DNA of 14,476 nucleotides from JAVBTT01 sp031550325. GTDB lineage: Bacteria; Bacillota; Clostridia; Oscillospirales; UBA929. Position numbers and translations under genes: made by a program. The stretch is from the NCBI GenBank assembly GCA_031550325.1, contig JAVBOR010000009.1, positions 1 to 14,476 of the forward strand, written 5' to 3'. Shown piece by piece: positions 5,501 to 11,603 of this stretch. The notes beneath the pieces are model-generated. The model did not search any database. It was not told the DNA's origin and saw only the letters and a program-made list of their open reading frames with translations. How positions within the stretch are numbered: position 1 is the first letter of the stretch; the number at the start of each line of letters is the position of its first letter.

Positions 5501-6187
5501 TTAACCGTACATGCGGCAAGCCGCGTATTTAGAAAAAGCGCTTGTGTGTCTTGTGTTGGTCTGGATGAGGTCGCGCATGATGTCCGGCAGGAAGCTGTCA
5601 TACTTCACTTCCAAAAGCAGAACTCCCTGCTCGCCGACGCCGAGTGTTTGGATGCCGCGGCTGAACAGGCCTGTGGAGTAAAGTCCTGTTTTAACGTCTG
5701 AGTCAAAGGTGACCCTGACGTTTCCGTAGGGGAAGATGAACGCCTCGCGCAGATAATCCACAATGGTTCGCGGCTTCAGCCGCTGATAGCTGAGCTTGGC
5801 AAAAAATTCGACAAACAGCGGCTCGTCGGAGTCCCGCATCCAGAGCGTGTCCCCTGAGAGAATGTGCTCTGCCTGTTCGCGGGACAGCGTGGCCGACTGT
5901 TTGTTGCACAAGCCGCCGAACTTGCTCTTTTTTTCCAGCCGGATCAGCGCGTCGTTCTCATTGTAAAGCCTGATGCGAAACTTTTCGCGGTTGGGAAGAC
6001 CTTCCAGCTTTTCGCGAAGCGCCTTGTCGTCGTCGTTGTCAAAGTACAAACTTCGGATATGGTACCGGCCGTCTGGGCCGGCGTTCGGGTCGGGCTTGGC
6101 CACCGCTTTTACGCGCTGCCGCAGAGAAAAGTAGTCGAGCAGATTGATGACGTGCTTAAACTCGTGTCTGTATTCCAGTTGATCCAT
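5501..6187 (-). CDS. VTC-domain (polyphosphate polymerase-like) protein
   Basis: This 228-residue protein has the VTC fold of the yeast vacuolar polyphosphate polymerase, a tunnel lined by basic residues within the triphosphate-tunnel superfamily. Visible elements are EYRHEFKH (5-12), RSLYFDND (45-52), RIRLY (71-75), LEKKSK (84-89), LKPRTIVDYLREAF (137-150), VRVTFD (157-162), LLEVKYD (191-197) and SKYAACR (219-225). It has no membrane segment and would act at the cytosolic face, perhaps with DUF4956. Whether it makes polyphosphate or binds another phosphorylated substrate is not known from sequence. It is the first gene of the VTC-DUF4956-CotH operon. ATG 6187 has GGAGGGG close upstream, and the divergent control region with response-regulator-like boxes lies before it. 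Confidence 0.88.
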   Translation of the reverse strand: MDQLEYRHEFKHVINLLDYFSLRQRVKAVAKPDPNAGPDGRYHIRSLYFDNDDDKALREKLEGLPNREKFRIRLYNENDALIRLEKKSKFGGLCNKQSATLSREQAEHILSGDTLWMRDSDEPLFVEFFAKLSYQRLKPRTIVDYLREAFIFPYGNVRVTFDSDVKTGLYSTGLFSRGIQTLGVGEQGVLLLEVKYDSFLPDIMRDLIQTNTRHTSAFSKYAACRMYG

Positions 6188-6224
6188 GCATTTCCCCTCC
6201 GTTACAGCTACATGTTACAGACAA

Positions 6225-6244
6225 AAGCTTAAACGAAGCTTAAT
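6225..6244 (-). promoter_or_regulatory. OmpR-type direct-repeat box facing the VTC operon
   Basis: GCTTAA occurs at 6227-6232 and 6238-6243, exactly 11 bp apart; read on the minus strand this is TTAAGC-N5-TTAAGC pointing toward the VTC gene. Eleven-bp-spaced direct repeats are the usual target of OmpR/PhoB-family dimers. The pair mirrors the one at 6281-6300. I could not assign a confident -10 for the VTC operon. Confidence 0.6.
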
Positions 6245-6280
6245 GGAATTGTATAGATTTTGTGAAAAGGACAACGCGCG

Positions 6281-6300
6281 ATTAAGCTTCCATTAAGCTT
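6281..6300 (+). promoter_or_regulatory. OmpR-type direct-repeat box facing the two-component genes
   Basis: ATTAAGCTT occurs at 6281-6289 and again at 6292-6300, 11 bp apart. It is the mirror image of the pair at 6225-6244, so each gene set has the box in the same orientation relative to itself. It lies just upstream of a good -10 (TATACT) that lacks a recognisable -35, as expected for an activated promoter. Confidence 0.65.
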
Positions 6301-6330
6301 ATGCAGGTACGCTCGGAACAGGAAATGTGA

Positions 6331-6336
6331 TATACT
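6331..6336 (+). promoter_or_regulatory. -10 element of the response-regulator gene
   Basis: TATACT at 6331-6336 follows TGTGA and lies 24 nt before the ATG at 6360. No -35 consensus is seen 17 bp upstream, which fits activation through the box at 6281-6300. Confidence 0.5.
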
Positions 6337-6359
6337 CTTCTAAACGGGAGGGAGACCGA

Positions 6360-7034
6360 ATGCGTGTTTTGATTGTGGAGGATGAGGTTCGCCTTGCCGA
6401 GACGCTTGCGGATATCATGACGGAAAACAAAAACCTCGCGGATGTGCGCCTTGACGGTCACAGCGGGCTGGACAGCGCCCTGACGGGAATCTATGACGCG
6501 ATCATCCTCGACGTAATGCTGCCGGGGATGAACGGGTTTGACCTCGTCCGCTCGCTTAGGAATAACGGCGTAAAGACGCCGGTGATCATGCTCACGGCCA
6601 AAACAGAGCTTGGCGACCGCGTCAAGGGGCTTGACTGGGGCGCCGATTATTACCTGACCAAACCGTTTGAAACTGCCGAGCTTCTCGCCTGCCTGCGGGC
6701 GGTTCTGCGCCGGAGAGAGGACATGAAGCCCGAGGAGGAGACCTTTGGGGACATTTCGGTCGTCCCGCACACGGCCGAGCTTGTTTGCGGAGACCGCTGC
6801 GTCAGGCTAAACGCCAAGGAGCTCGGGCTCATCCGCCTGCTCATCGCAAACAAGGGGATTTTGCTTTCTAAGGAGACCATTTTCCTGAAGATCTGCGGGT
6901 ATGACAGCGAGGCAGACGACAGGATTGTCGAGGTTTACCTCTCCTTTTTGCGAAAGAAACTGGAGCATGTGGGGTCAAACGTAAAAATTGCGGTTGTCAG
7001 ACGGGTGGGCTACCGTTTGGAGGATGGGCAATGA
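6360..7034 (+). CDS. OmpR-family response regulator
   Basis: This 224-residue two-component regulator has an N-terminal receiver (1-115) with the acidic pocket E7-D8, phosphoacceptor D51 (ILDVMLPG), T79 (MLTAK) and K101 (LTKPF). The C-terminal winged helix (about 128-220) carries LNAKELGLIRLL, VEVYLSFLRKKL and VVRRVGYRL, standard for OmpR/PhoB DNA-binding domains. ATG 6360 follows GGGAGGGAG; an in-frame GTG at 6327 would lie upstream of the -10 and is rejected. The stop overlaps the kinase start by ATGA (7031-7034), so the two are translationally coupled. The mirrored 11-bp-spaced repeats upstream suggest it controls itself and the divergent VTC-DUF4956-CotH operon. Confidence 0.95.
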   Translation: MRVLIVEDEVRLAETLADIMTENKNLADVRLDGHSGLDSALTGIYDAIILDVMLPGMNGFDLVRSLRNNGVKTPVIMLTAKTELGDRVKGLDWGADYYLTKPFETAELLACLRAVLRRREDMKPEEETFGDISVVPHTAELVCGDRCVRLNAKELGLIRLLIANKGILLSKETIFLKICGYDSEADDRIVEVYLSFLRKKLEHVGSNVKIAVVRRVGYRLEDGQ

Positions 7035-8278
7035 TCAAAAAGCTGCGCCTCAAGTTTACGCTGATCCTCATGGGCGTGGTCACGCTGATTCTTCTGGCTG
7101 TGTTCACGATCACGCTTGTCACCACGATGAAAAACAACGAGTTCAGCAGCGTCGGCATGCTTCAAATGCTGCTGAGGCAGCCGCCCGCGGAGAACGCCAT
7201 GGAGCCGCCGCTGGGCGGTTGGACACCGCCCTCGCGCGGAGTGCGCCCGGAGGAGCTGAGACGCCCTGTGATGCTGGCCGAGGTCGGCTTAAGCGGGGAG
7301 ATCTCGATACGAGTCAATCTGCTTTACTTCATCGACGAGAAAGACGTGCAGGACGTCGTCACGCTCGCCATAGAGAGCACGAAGGACACCGGCGTGCTGC
7401 GCGGCTACCGGCTGCGCTATCTGAGGGAGTTCACGGACGGCGGCGCGCTGATCGCGTTTGCGGATATCTCCACGGAGCAGGACATGCTCCGCAACCTTGT
7501 CGTCACTTCTTTTCTGGCGGGCGGCGCGGCGCTGATCGCGTTTTTCATCGTCAGCCTGCTTTTGGCGCGTTGGGCGGTGCGTCCGGTGGAGGCGGCGTGG
7601 GACAGGCAGCGCCAGTTTGTGGCCGACGCTTCCCACGAGCTGAAGACGCCGCTGACCGTCATCCTTTCCAACGTGAACATGCTCGGCGCCGGCCACTCGG
7701 ATGAAGACAAAAAAAAAGCGCGCCGGATAGAGCACATTCAGGCCGAAGCGGTCCGCATGCGCGGCCTTGTGGAGGAGATGCTCGCCCTTGCCAAGTCCGA
7801 CAGCGTGGAGAAGTCCGCAGTCCTGGACTGCGTCGATTTCAGCGATGTCGTCAAAGACGCCGCGCTGACCTTTGAGCCCATTGTCTATGACGAAAAAAAG
7901 AAGCTCCGCGACGATATCCAGAGCGGACTGCACGTCATGGGGGACACGGAGCGCCTGCGGCAGCTTCTGCGCATTCTTTTGGACAACGCGCTCAAGTATT
8001 GCCCGGTCGGGGGGCAAATCGAGGTCTCGCTGAAAGAGACGGGCCGCAATCAGGCGCTGCTTAACGTTTCCAACGAGGGCCAGCCCATTCCCCGGGAGGA
8101 ACTGGGGCAGATCTTCGGCAGGTTTTACCGTCTTGACGAATCCCGCAGCATGCAGAAGGGGTTTGGCCTGGGCCTCGCCATCGCCGACAACATCGTCCGG
8201 GAGCACGGCGGCAAAGTCTGGGCCGAGAGCGAGGAAACGCTCGGCAACTGCTTTTTCGTTTCCCTGCCGCTGAAGTGA
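7031..8278 (+). CDS. Membrane sensor histidine kinase, partner of the regulator at 6360
   Basis: This 415-residue sensor has two membrane helices (about 8-31 and 156-178) flanking an extracytoplasmic sensor of about 120 residues with a Pro-rich stretch (51-68). DHp helix: DASHELKTPLTV with phosphoacceptor H202. ATPase domain: N-box LLDNALKYC (N319), F-box FGRFYR (362-367) and G2 GFGLGLAIA (377-385). The G1 box reads VSNEGQPIP instead of D.G.G, a variant that I believe occurs in other clostridial kinases. There is no obvious HAMP or PAS domain between TM2 and H202, which are only about 24 residues apart. The ligand is unknown; given the target operon, phosphate or envelope state is a guess. 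It overlaps the regulator by 4 nt and is followed by two stem-loops. Confidence 0.95.
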   Translation: MIKKLRLKFTLILMGVVTLILLAVFTITLVTTMKNNEFSSVGMLQMLLRQPPAENAMEPPLGGWTPPSRGVRPEELRRPVMLAEVGLSGEISIRVNLLYFIDEKDVQDVVTLAIESTKDTGVLRGYRLRYLREFTDGGALIAFADISTEQDMLRNLVVTSFLAGGAALIAFFIVSLLLARWAVRPVEAAWDRQRQFVADASHELKTPLTVILSNVNMLGAGHSDEDKKKARRIEHIQAEAVRMRGLVEEMLALAKSDSVEKSAVLDCVDFSDVVKDAALTFEPIVYDEKKKLRDDIQSGLHVMGDTERLRQLLRILLDNALKYCPVGGQIEVSLKETGRNQALLNVSNEGQPIPREELGQIFGRFYRLDESRSMQKGFGLGLAIADNIVREHGGKVWAESEETLGNCFFVSLPLK

Positions 8279-8299
8279 GGGCCGCAGGTCGCAGCAATG

Positions 8300-8326
8300 C
8301 GTCACAGACCCGAAGGCTCTTTGACA
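8300..8326. repeat. 27-nt P1-like hairpin after the sensor-kinase gene
   Basis: GTCA (8301-8304) pairs with TGAC (8322-8325), followed inward by short paired blocks AGA/TCT and CC/GG around a GAA loop, with single mismatches between. Its length and mismatch pattern match the 27-nt P1 hairpins at 1-27, 2470-2496 and 8551-8577. The conserved AACGGGAGCAGGA linker is not evident next to it, so it may be a degenerate remnant or a stand-alone module. Confidence 0.5.
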
Positions 8327-8370
8327 GTCAGAAGGCTTTGCAGGATTCACTCCTGCAAAGCCTTCTGACT
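8326..8370 (+). terminator. Long hairpin 3' of the sensor-kinase gene
   Basis: A perfect 20-bp stem (8326-8345 with 8351-8370) closes a TTCAC loop and is followed by GAAAATAAG, not a U-tract. Read on the minus strand the loop is GTGAA with GGA/TCC closing pairs, the same as P3 of the repeat element. It is likely both the transcript end of the two-component operon and a member of the repeat family's hairpins. Confidence 0.6.
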
Positions 8371-8580
8371 GAAAATAAGCCCCTCGCATCCTCGTCCTTT
8401 ATCGGTTTTCACGTCGAGCCTGACGGCGCAGCAGGCAGGTTCTTGCTGGACTGAAAACCGATAAAGACAGAATCACAACGGTTCCGGGAATTCATTTCTC
8501 GAAACCGTTTCCCTTCAAACCACCTCAGCGGTTTGATCCTGCCCTCGTTTTGTCAAAGAACCCCTGGTTTTTTGACAGTC
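8366..8580 (-). repeat. Structured multi-hairpin repeat element, copy B
   Basis: This fills the space between the convergent kinase and gap genes. Reading the minus strand: P1 8577-8551 (TGTCAAA/TTTGACA then AACC/GGTT), linker with CGAGGGCAGGAT, P2 8535-8516 (CAAACC/GGTTTG), P3 8509-8477 (AACGGTT/AACCGTT, loop ATGAA), then the core CAGTCCAGCAA (8453-8443) and GTCAGGCTCGAC (8424-8413) inside a perfect 15-bp stem (8466-8452 with 8411-8397). It ends with AAAGGACGAGG and a CAGTC boundary. From P1 start to core end is 165 nt, exactly as in copy A, although nearly every stem has a different sequence. GACAGTC at 8574-8580 forms its outer edge. Confidence 0.8.
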
Positions 8581-8581
8581 T

Positions 8582-8628
8582 ATAAGTGTTAAGGCGTCCG
8601 GCTGTGAGCCGGACGCCTTAACACTTAT
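8582..8628 (-). terminator. Long hairpin 3' of gap
   Basis: A perfect 22-bp stem (8582-8603 with 8607-8628) with a 3-nt loop sits 4 nt after the gap stop codon. On the minus strand it is followed by AGACTGTCAAAAAA, so there is no U-tract. It is the longest perfect hairpin in the window. Confidence 0.7.
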
Positions 8629-8632
8629 TCTC

Positions 8633-9646
8633 TTAGAACTTGTCGATGGTGTTCATGTGGGCAATGAGGTCGAGCACCTTGCAGGAATAGCCCCACTCGT
8701 TGTCATACCAGGCGACCAGCTTGACAAAGGTATCGGTCAGCGCAATGCCGGCCTTGGCGTCGAAGATGGAGGTCAGCGAGCAACCGACAAAGTCCGAGGA
8801 AACCACGGCGTCTTCGGTGTATCCCAAAATGCCCTTGAGCGGACCTTCGCTGGCTGCTTTGACGGCGGCGCAGATCTCTTCGTACTTGGCGGGCTTCTTC
8901 AGGTTGACAGTCAGATCGACCACCGAGACGTCCAGCGTGGGCACGCGCATGCTCATGCCGGTCAGCTTGCCGTTGAGCTCGGGGATGACCTTGCCCACAG
9001 CCTTGGCAGCGCCGGTGCTGGAGGGGATAATGTTGCCGGACGCCGCGCGGCCGCCGCGCCAGTCTTTTTTGGAGGCGCCGTCAACCGTCATCTGGGTGGC
9101 GGTTGTCGCGTGAACGGTGGTCATAAGGCCCTCGGCGATGCCGAACTGGTCGTTGATGACCTTGGCAAGCGGCGCAAGGCAGTTGGTTGTGCAGGAGGCA
9201 TTGGAGACAAAATTCATGTCAGCGCTGTACTTGTCGGTGTTGACGCCGCAGACAAACATCGGCGTGTCATCCTTGGACGGGCCGGTGTAGACAACTTTTT
9301 TGGCGCCGGCGTCAATATGCGCCTGAGCCTTGTCCTTGGAGTGGAAAATGCCGGTCGCGTCGACAACATAATCTGCGCCGACTTTTCCCCAGGGAATGTT
9401 AGCGGGATCCTTCTCGGCGAAGAACGGGATGGTTTTGCCGTTGATGACAACCGCGTTGTCCGTGTAGGACACGTCTCCTTTAAAGCGGCCGTGCACTGAA
9501 TCATAGCGCAGCATATACGCCATGTAGTCGGGGGACATGAAGGGATCGTTGATGCCTACGAACTCAAAATTGGGATTATCAAGACCCGCGCGAAAGACGA
9601 GCCGACCGATGCGGCCAAACCCATTGATGCCGACTTTAATGCTCAT
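8633..9646 (-). CDS. gap: Glyceraldehyde-3-phosphate dehydrogenase
   Basis: This cytosolic glycolytic enzyme oxidises and phosphorylates glyceraldehyde 3-phosphate to 1,3-bisphosphoglycerate with NAD. The 337 residues are full length: Rossmann motif VGINGFGRIGRL (5-16), D34 in GINDP consistent with NAD preference, catalytic C152 in SNASCTTNCLAPL, H179 in TTVHATTATQ, and the C-terminal WYDNEWGYS. ATG 9646 has AGGAGGA 7 nt upstream. It is monocistronic: its own promoter at 9699-9727 carries a perfect 8-bp dyad at the -35, and a 22-bp hairpin follows the stop. It faces the sensor kinase across repeat copy B and is divergent from the kinase-like gene at 9857. Confidence 0.98.
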   Translation of the reverse strand: MSIKVGINGFGRIGRLVFRAGLDNPNFEFVGINDPFMSPDYMAYMLRYDSVHGRFKGDVSYTDNAVVINGKTIPFFAEKDPANIPWGKVGADYVVDATGIFHSKDKAQAHIDAGAKKVVYTGPSKDDTPMFVCGVNTDKYSADMNFVSNASCTTNCLAPLAKVINDQFGIAEGLMTTVHATTATQMTVDGASKKDWRGGRAASGNIIPSSTGAAKAVGKVIPELNGKLTGMSMRVPTLDVSVVDLTVNLKKPAKYEEICAAVKAASEGPLKGILGYTEDAVVSSDFVGCSLTSIFDAKAGIALTDTFVKLVAWYDNEWGYSCKVLDLIAHMNTIDKF

Positions 9647-9698
9647 GGAAAAATCCTCCTTTTATCTTCTGCTCGGTTTGTTTTGACTTTCGCTGGTT

Positions 9699-9727
9699 AT
9701 TATATACCATTGCGGAGCGGCTATCAA
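9699..9727 (-). promoter_or_regulatory. gap promoter
   Basis: On the minus strand TTGATA (9727-9722), a 17-bp spacer and a perfect TATAAT (9704-9699) form a strong sigma-A promoter. The -35 lies inside one arm of the dyad at 9722-9747. Confidence 0.8.
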
Positions 9728-9747
9728 GGCTTTTTTTACCCTTGATA
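9722..9747. promoter_or_regulatory. Perfect 8-bp dyad at the gap -35, candidate operator
   Basis: TATCAAGG (9722-9729) and CCTTGATA (9740-9747) are perfect inverted repeats 10 bp apart, with one arm covering the gap -35. This suits a dimeric repressor. I do not recognise it as a known Rex, CggR or CcpA site. A further palindrome ATTGGCCAAT (9761-9770) lies beyond it. Confidence 0.5.
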
Positions 9748-9787
9748 AAAAGTTGTCAATATTGGCCAATTCCCTGCGAAGAATTCA

Positions 9788-9816
9788 TTGAAATCTGTCA
9801 TATTCTGTGATATGCT
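9788..9816 (+). promoter_or_regulatory. Promoter of the kinase-like gene at 9857
   Basis: TTGAAA (9788-9793), a 17-bp spacer and TATGCT (9811-9816) with an upstream TG (9808-9809), so an extended -10. It is divergent from the gap promoter. Confidence 0.6.
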
Positions 9817-9856
9817 TTAGCTTGATGTCTGTATCATTCAGATTTTGAGGTGCTGT

Positions 9857-10981
9857 ATGGACGCTGAGAGAGAGACTGCCATTGTTTCAGAACTTTTGTC
9901 GTCATATCCCAACCCCGTTCTTCGCATCAGCGACATGTTTATTGTGGAGACGAACCTATTGGCCAGAACCCTTCTCGGCTCCGGATGGATCGGCAAACCG
10001 CTGGAGCTCTTGCTTGGCGAGCAGGAACGTCAAAGTGTGGGCGACGCCCTTAACACGGGCAGCATCTGGATCTGCCCGGAATGGCTTTTTCGCGGCAACA
10101 TCTACAAGCTTTTTTTGTTTCCCTTCGGCCAAAGCGCGCTGCTCCTTTTTCTGAGCGGCCCCGAAGTCAGCCGGGACGAGGAACTTGCCCAGCTCATGCT
10201 TGGCATTGACCAGCAGCTGCGCACTCAGCTCACGGGGATGTTTTCCCAGATCAAACTCATGGGAGACAGCCTCCCCGCGTCCGACAGCGAGCGCGCCAGG
10301 CACTATCTGGACGGTCTTCAGCAAACCACCTTCCGCATCCTGCGTCTGTCCAACAACCTGCGCGACATGGCCAAGTTTTTGCAGGGCTTTGAAACGCTGG
10401 AGCCTGTTGACCTGGATATTGTCGAACTCTCCAGCCGGGTCATCCGCGAAAGCGCTGCGTTTGCGGAGCTTCACGGCGTGGAGCTCCGGTTCCGCTGCGA
10501 CCAGCGGCAGTTTTTGCTGGCCGGAGACGCGCAGTGGCTGGAGCGCATGCTCTTCAACCTCCTGTCCAACTCAGTTAACTACAGCAGGAACGGCGGCAGC
10601 GTCACGGTTACGCTATCCATACGCGAGGAGGCCGTACTGCTCAGTGTCGCCGACAACGGCATCGGCATGGACGGCTCGGCGCTCATGGCCGCGTTTACGC
10701 AGTACCGCCAGTTTTCCGGTCAGCTTCCCGACGGGCAGCGCGGGATGGGGCTTGGTCTTCCGCTCGTGCAGGCCATCGCTCGGCTGCACGGGGGCTCGGT
10801 TTTACTGGAATCCCGCCTGGGCGAAGGGACAACGGTCACCGTTGCACTTCCGGCCAAGCGCGTATACAACGAACCCACACTGTATGACAAGAGCGTCGAC
10901 TATACCGGCGACTTCAGCCATGTGCGCGTTGAGTTCTCCTGTCTTCCCATCTCAAGCGCCTCTTCAGCGGAGGAGGACTGA
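9857..10981 (+). CDS. Histidine-kinase-like protein lacking the phosphoacceptor His
   Basis: This 374-residue cytosolic protein has a PAS-like N-terminus (about 8-100, with YPNPVLRI), a DHp-like helical pair (about 106-180) and a HATPase domain (about 225-332) with N-box LLSNSVNYS (N238), G1 ADNGIGM (D266) and G2 GMGLGLPL (296-302). Where a kinase has HELRTPL, this reads QQLRTQL (119-125), so the phosphoacceptor His, the next Glu and the Pro are all replaced. ATP binding looks intact but autophosphorylation at the usual site is impossible. It may be a pseudokinase, phosphatase or allosteric partner. No transmembrane helix is seen. ATG 9857 has GAGGTG close upstream. Two nt separate it from the yfbR-like gene. 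Confidence 0.85.
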   Translation: MDAERETAIVSELLSSYPNPVLRISDMFIVETNLLARTLLGSGWIGKPLELLLGEQERQSVGDALNTGSIWICPEWLFRGNIYKLFLFPFGQSALLLFLSGPEVSRDEELAQLMLGIDQQLRTQLTGMFSQIKLMGDSLPASDSERARHYLDGLQQTTFRILRLSNNLRDMAKFLQGFETLEPVDLDIVELSSRVIRESAAFAELHGVELRFRCDQRQFLLAGDAQWLERMLFNLLSNSVNYSRNGGSVTVTLSIREEAVLLSVADNGIGMDGSALMAAFTQYRQFSGQLPDGQRGMGLGLPLVQAIARLHGGSVLLESRLGEGTTVTVALPAKRVYNEPTLYDKSVDYTGDFSHVRVEFSCLPISSASSAEED

Positions 10982-10983
10982 CC

Positions 10984-11574
10984 ATGCATCACTTTTTTGC
11001 GCTTTTGGCGCGCATGCATCTGATCCGGCGCTGGGGACTGATGCACAACACGTTTCCCGAAAACGTCGCCGAGCACACCCTCATGACAGCGGCGCTCGCC
11101 CACGGCCTTGCGCTCATTCGCCGGGACATTTTTCACAAACCGGTCGATCCAGAACGCTGCGCGACGGCTGCCCTGTATCATGACATGTCCGAAATCCTCA
11201 CGGGCGACCTGCCCACCCCGGTCAAATACTGGTCGGGCGCCATTCGCGACGCCTATCACACACTGGAGTCGCAAAGCGTTGACAGACTGCTCGCGCTGGT
11301 GCCGGACGAGCTTCGTCCGGCTTACGAGAGTTGCATGAGGCCAACTGACAAGGATATAAACGAACTGGTTCACGCGGCGGACAAACTGTCCGCGTACTTA
11401 AAGAGCGTAGAAGAGCTGCGCGTGGGAAACCGCGAGTTCGCCTCGGCGGCCGAGCAGACCCTGAAGCGGCTCTATGAGCTAAACTGTCCTGAAATAGAGT
11501 ATTTTTTGCGTGAGTTTTATCCTAGTTTCACGTTGACTTTAGATGAGATGCAAGATATAATACTCAAAGCCTAA
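10984..11574 (+). CDS. yfbR: YfbR-type 5'-deoxynucleotidase, HD domain
   Basis: This 196-residue HD-domain phosphohydrolase aligns with E. coli YfbR, which dephosphorylates deoxyribonucleoside 5'-monophosphates, throughout its length. Metal ligands are visible: H31 (NVAEHTL), H66-D67 (ALYHDMSE) and D133 (HAADKLSAYLK). R15-W17 (IRRWGLM) and GDLPTPVKY (74-82) form the nucleotide site known from YfbR. The protein is cytosolic and acts in nucleotide salvage or pool control. It follows the kinase-like gene by 2 nt, with the ribosome site GGAGGAGG in that gene's last codons, so the two are coupled. The 3' end of this gene contains a consensus promoter that probably serves ppdK. Confidence 0.93.
   Translation: MHHFFALLARMHLIRRWGLMHNTFPENVAEHTLMTAALAHGLALIRRDIFHKPVDPERCATAALYHDMSEILTGDLPTPVKYWSGAIRDAYHTLESQSVDRLLALVPDELRPAYESCMRPTDKDINELVHAADKLSAYLKSVEELRVGNREFASAAEQTLKRLYELNCPEIEYFLREFYPSFTLTLDEMQDIILKA
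11533..11561 (+). promoter_or_regulatory. ppdK promoter inside the 3' end of yfbR
   Basis: TTGACT (11533-11538), a 17-bp spacer and a perfect TATAAT (11556-11561) lie in the last 15 codons of the yfbR-like gene. The start would be near 11568, about 36 nt before the ppdK ATG. It is one of the best promoter matches in the window. Confidence 0.8.
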
Positions 11575-11603
11575 AAAAGAAGATTTTGGAGGGATCACAG
11601 CAA

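Noticed and set aside
7289..8389. Open frame (-) of 366 codons opposite the sensor kinase
   Set aside because: The plus strand has all kinase boxes and a 4-bp overlap with its regulator; the opposite frame has no RBS or recognisable domain.
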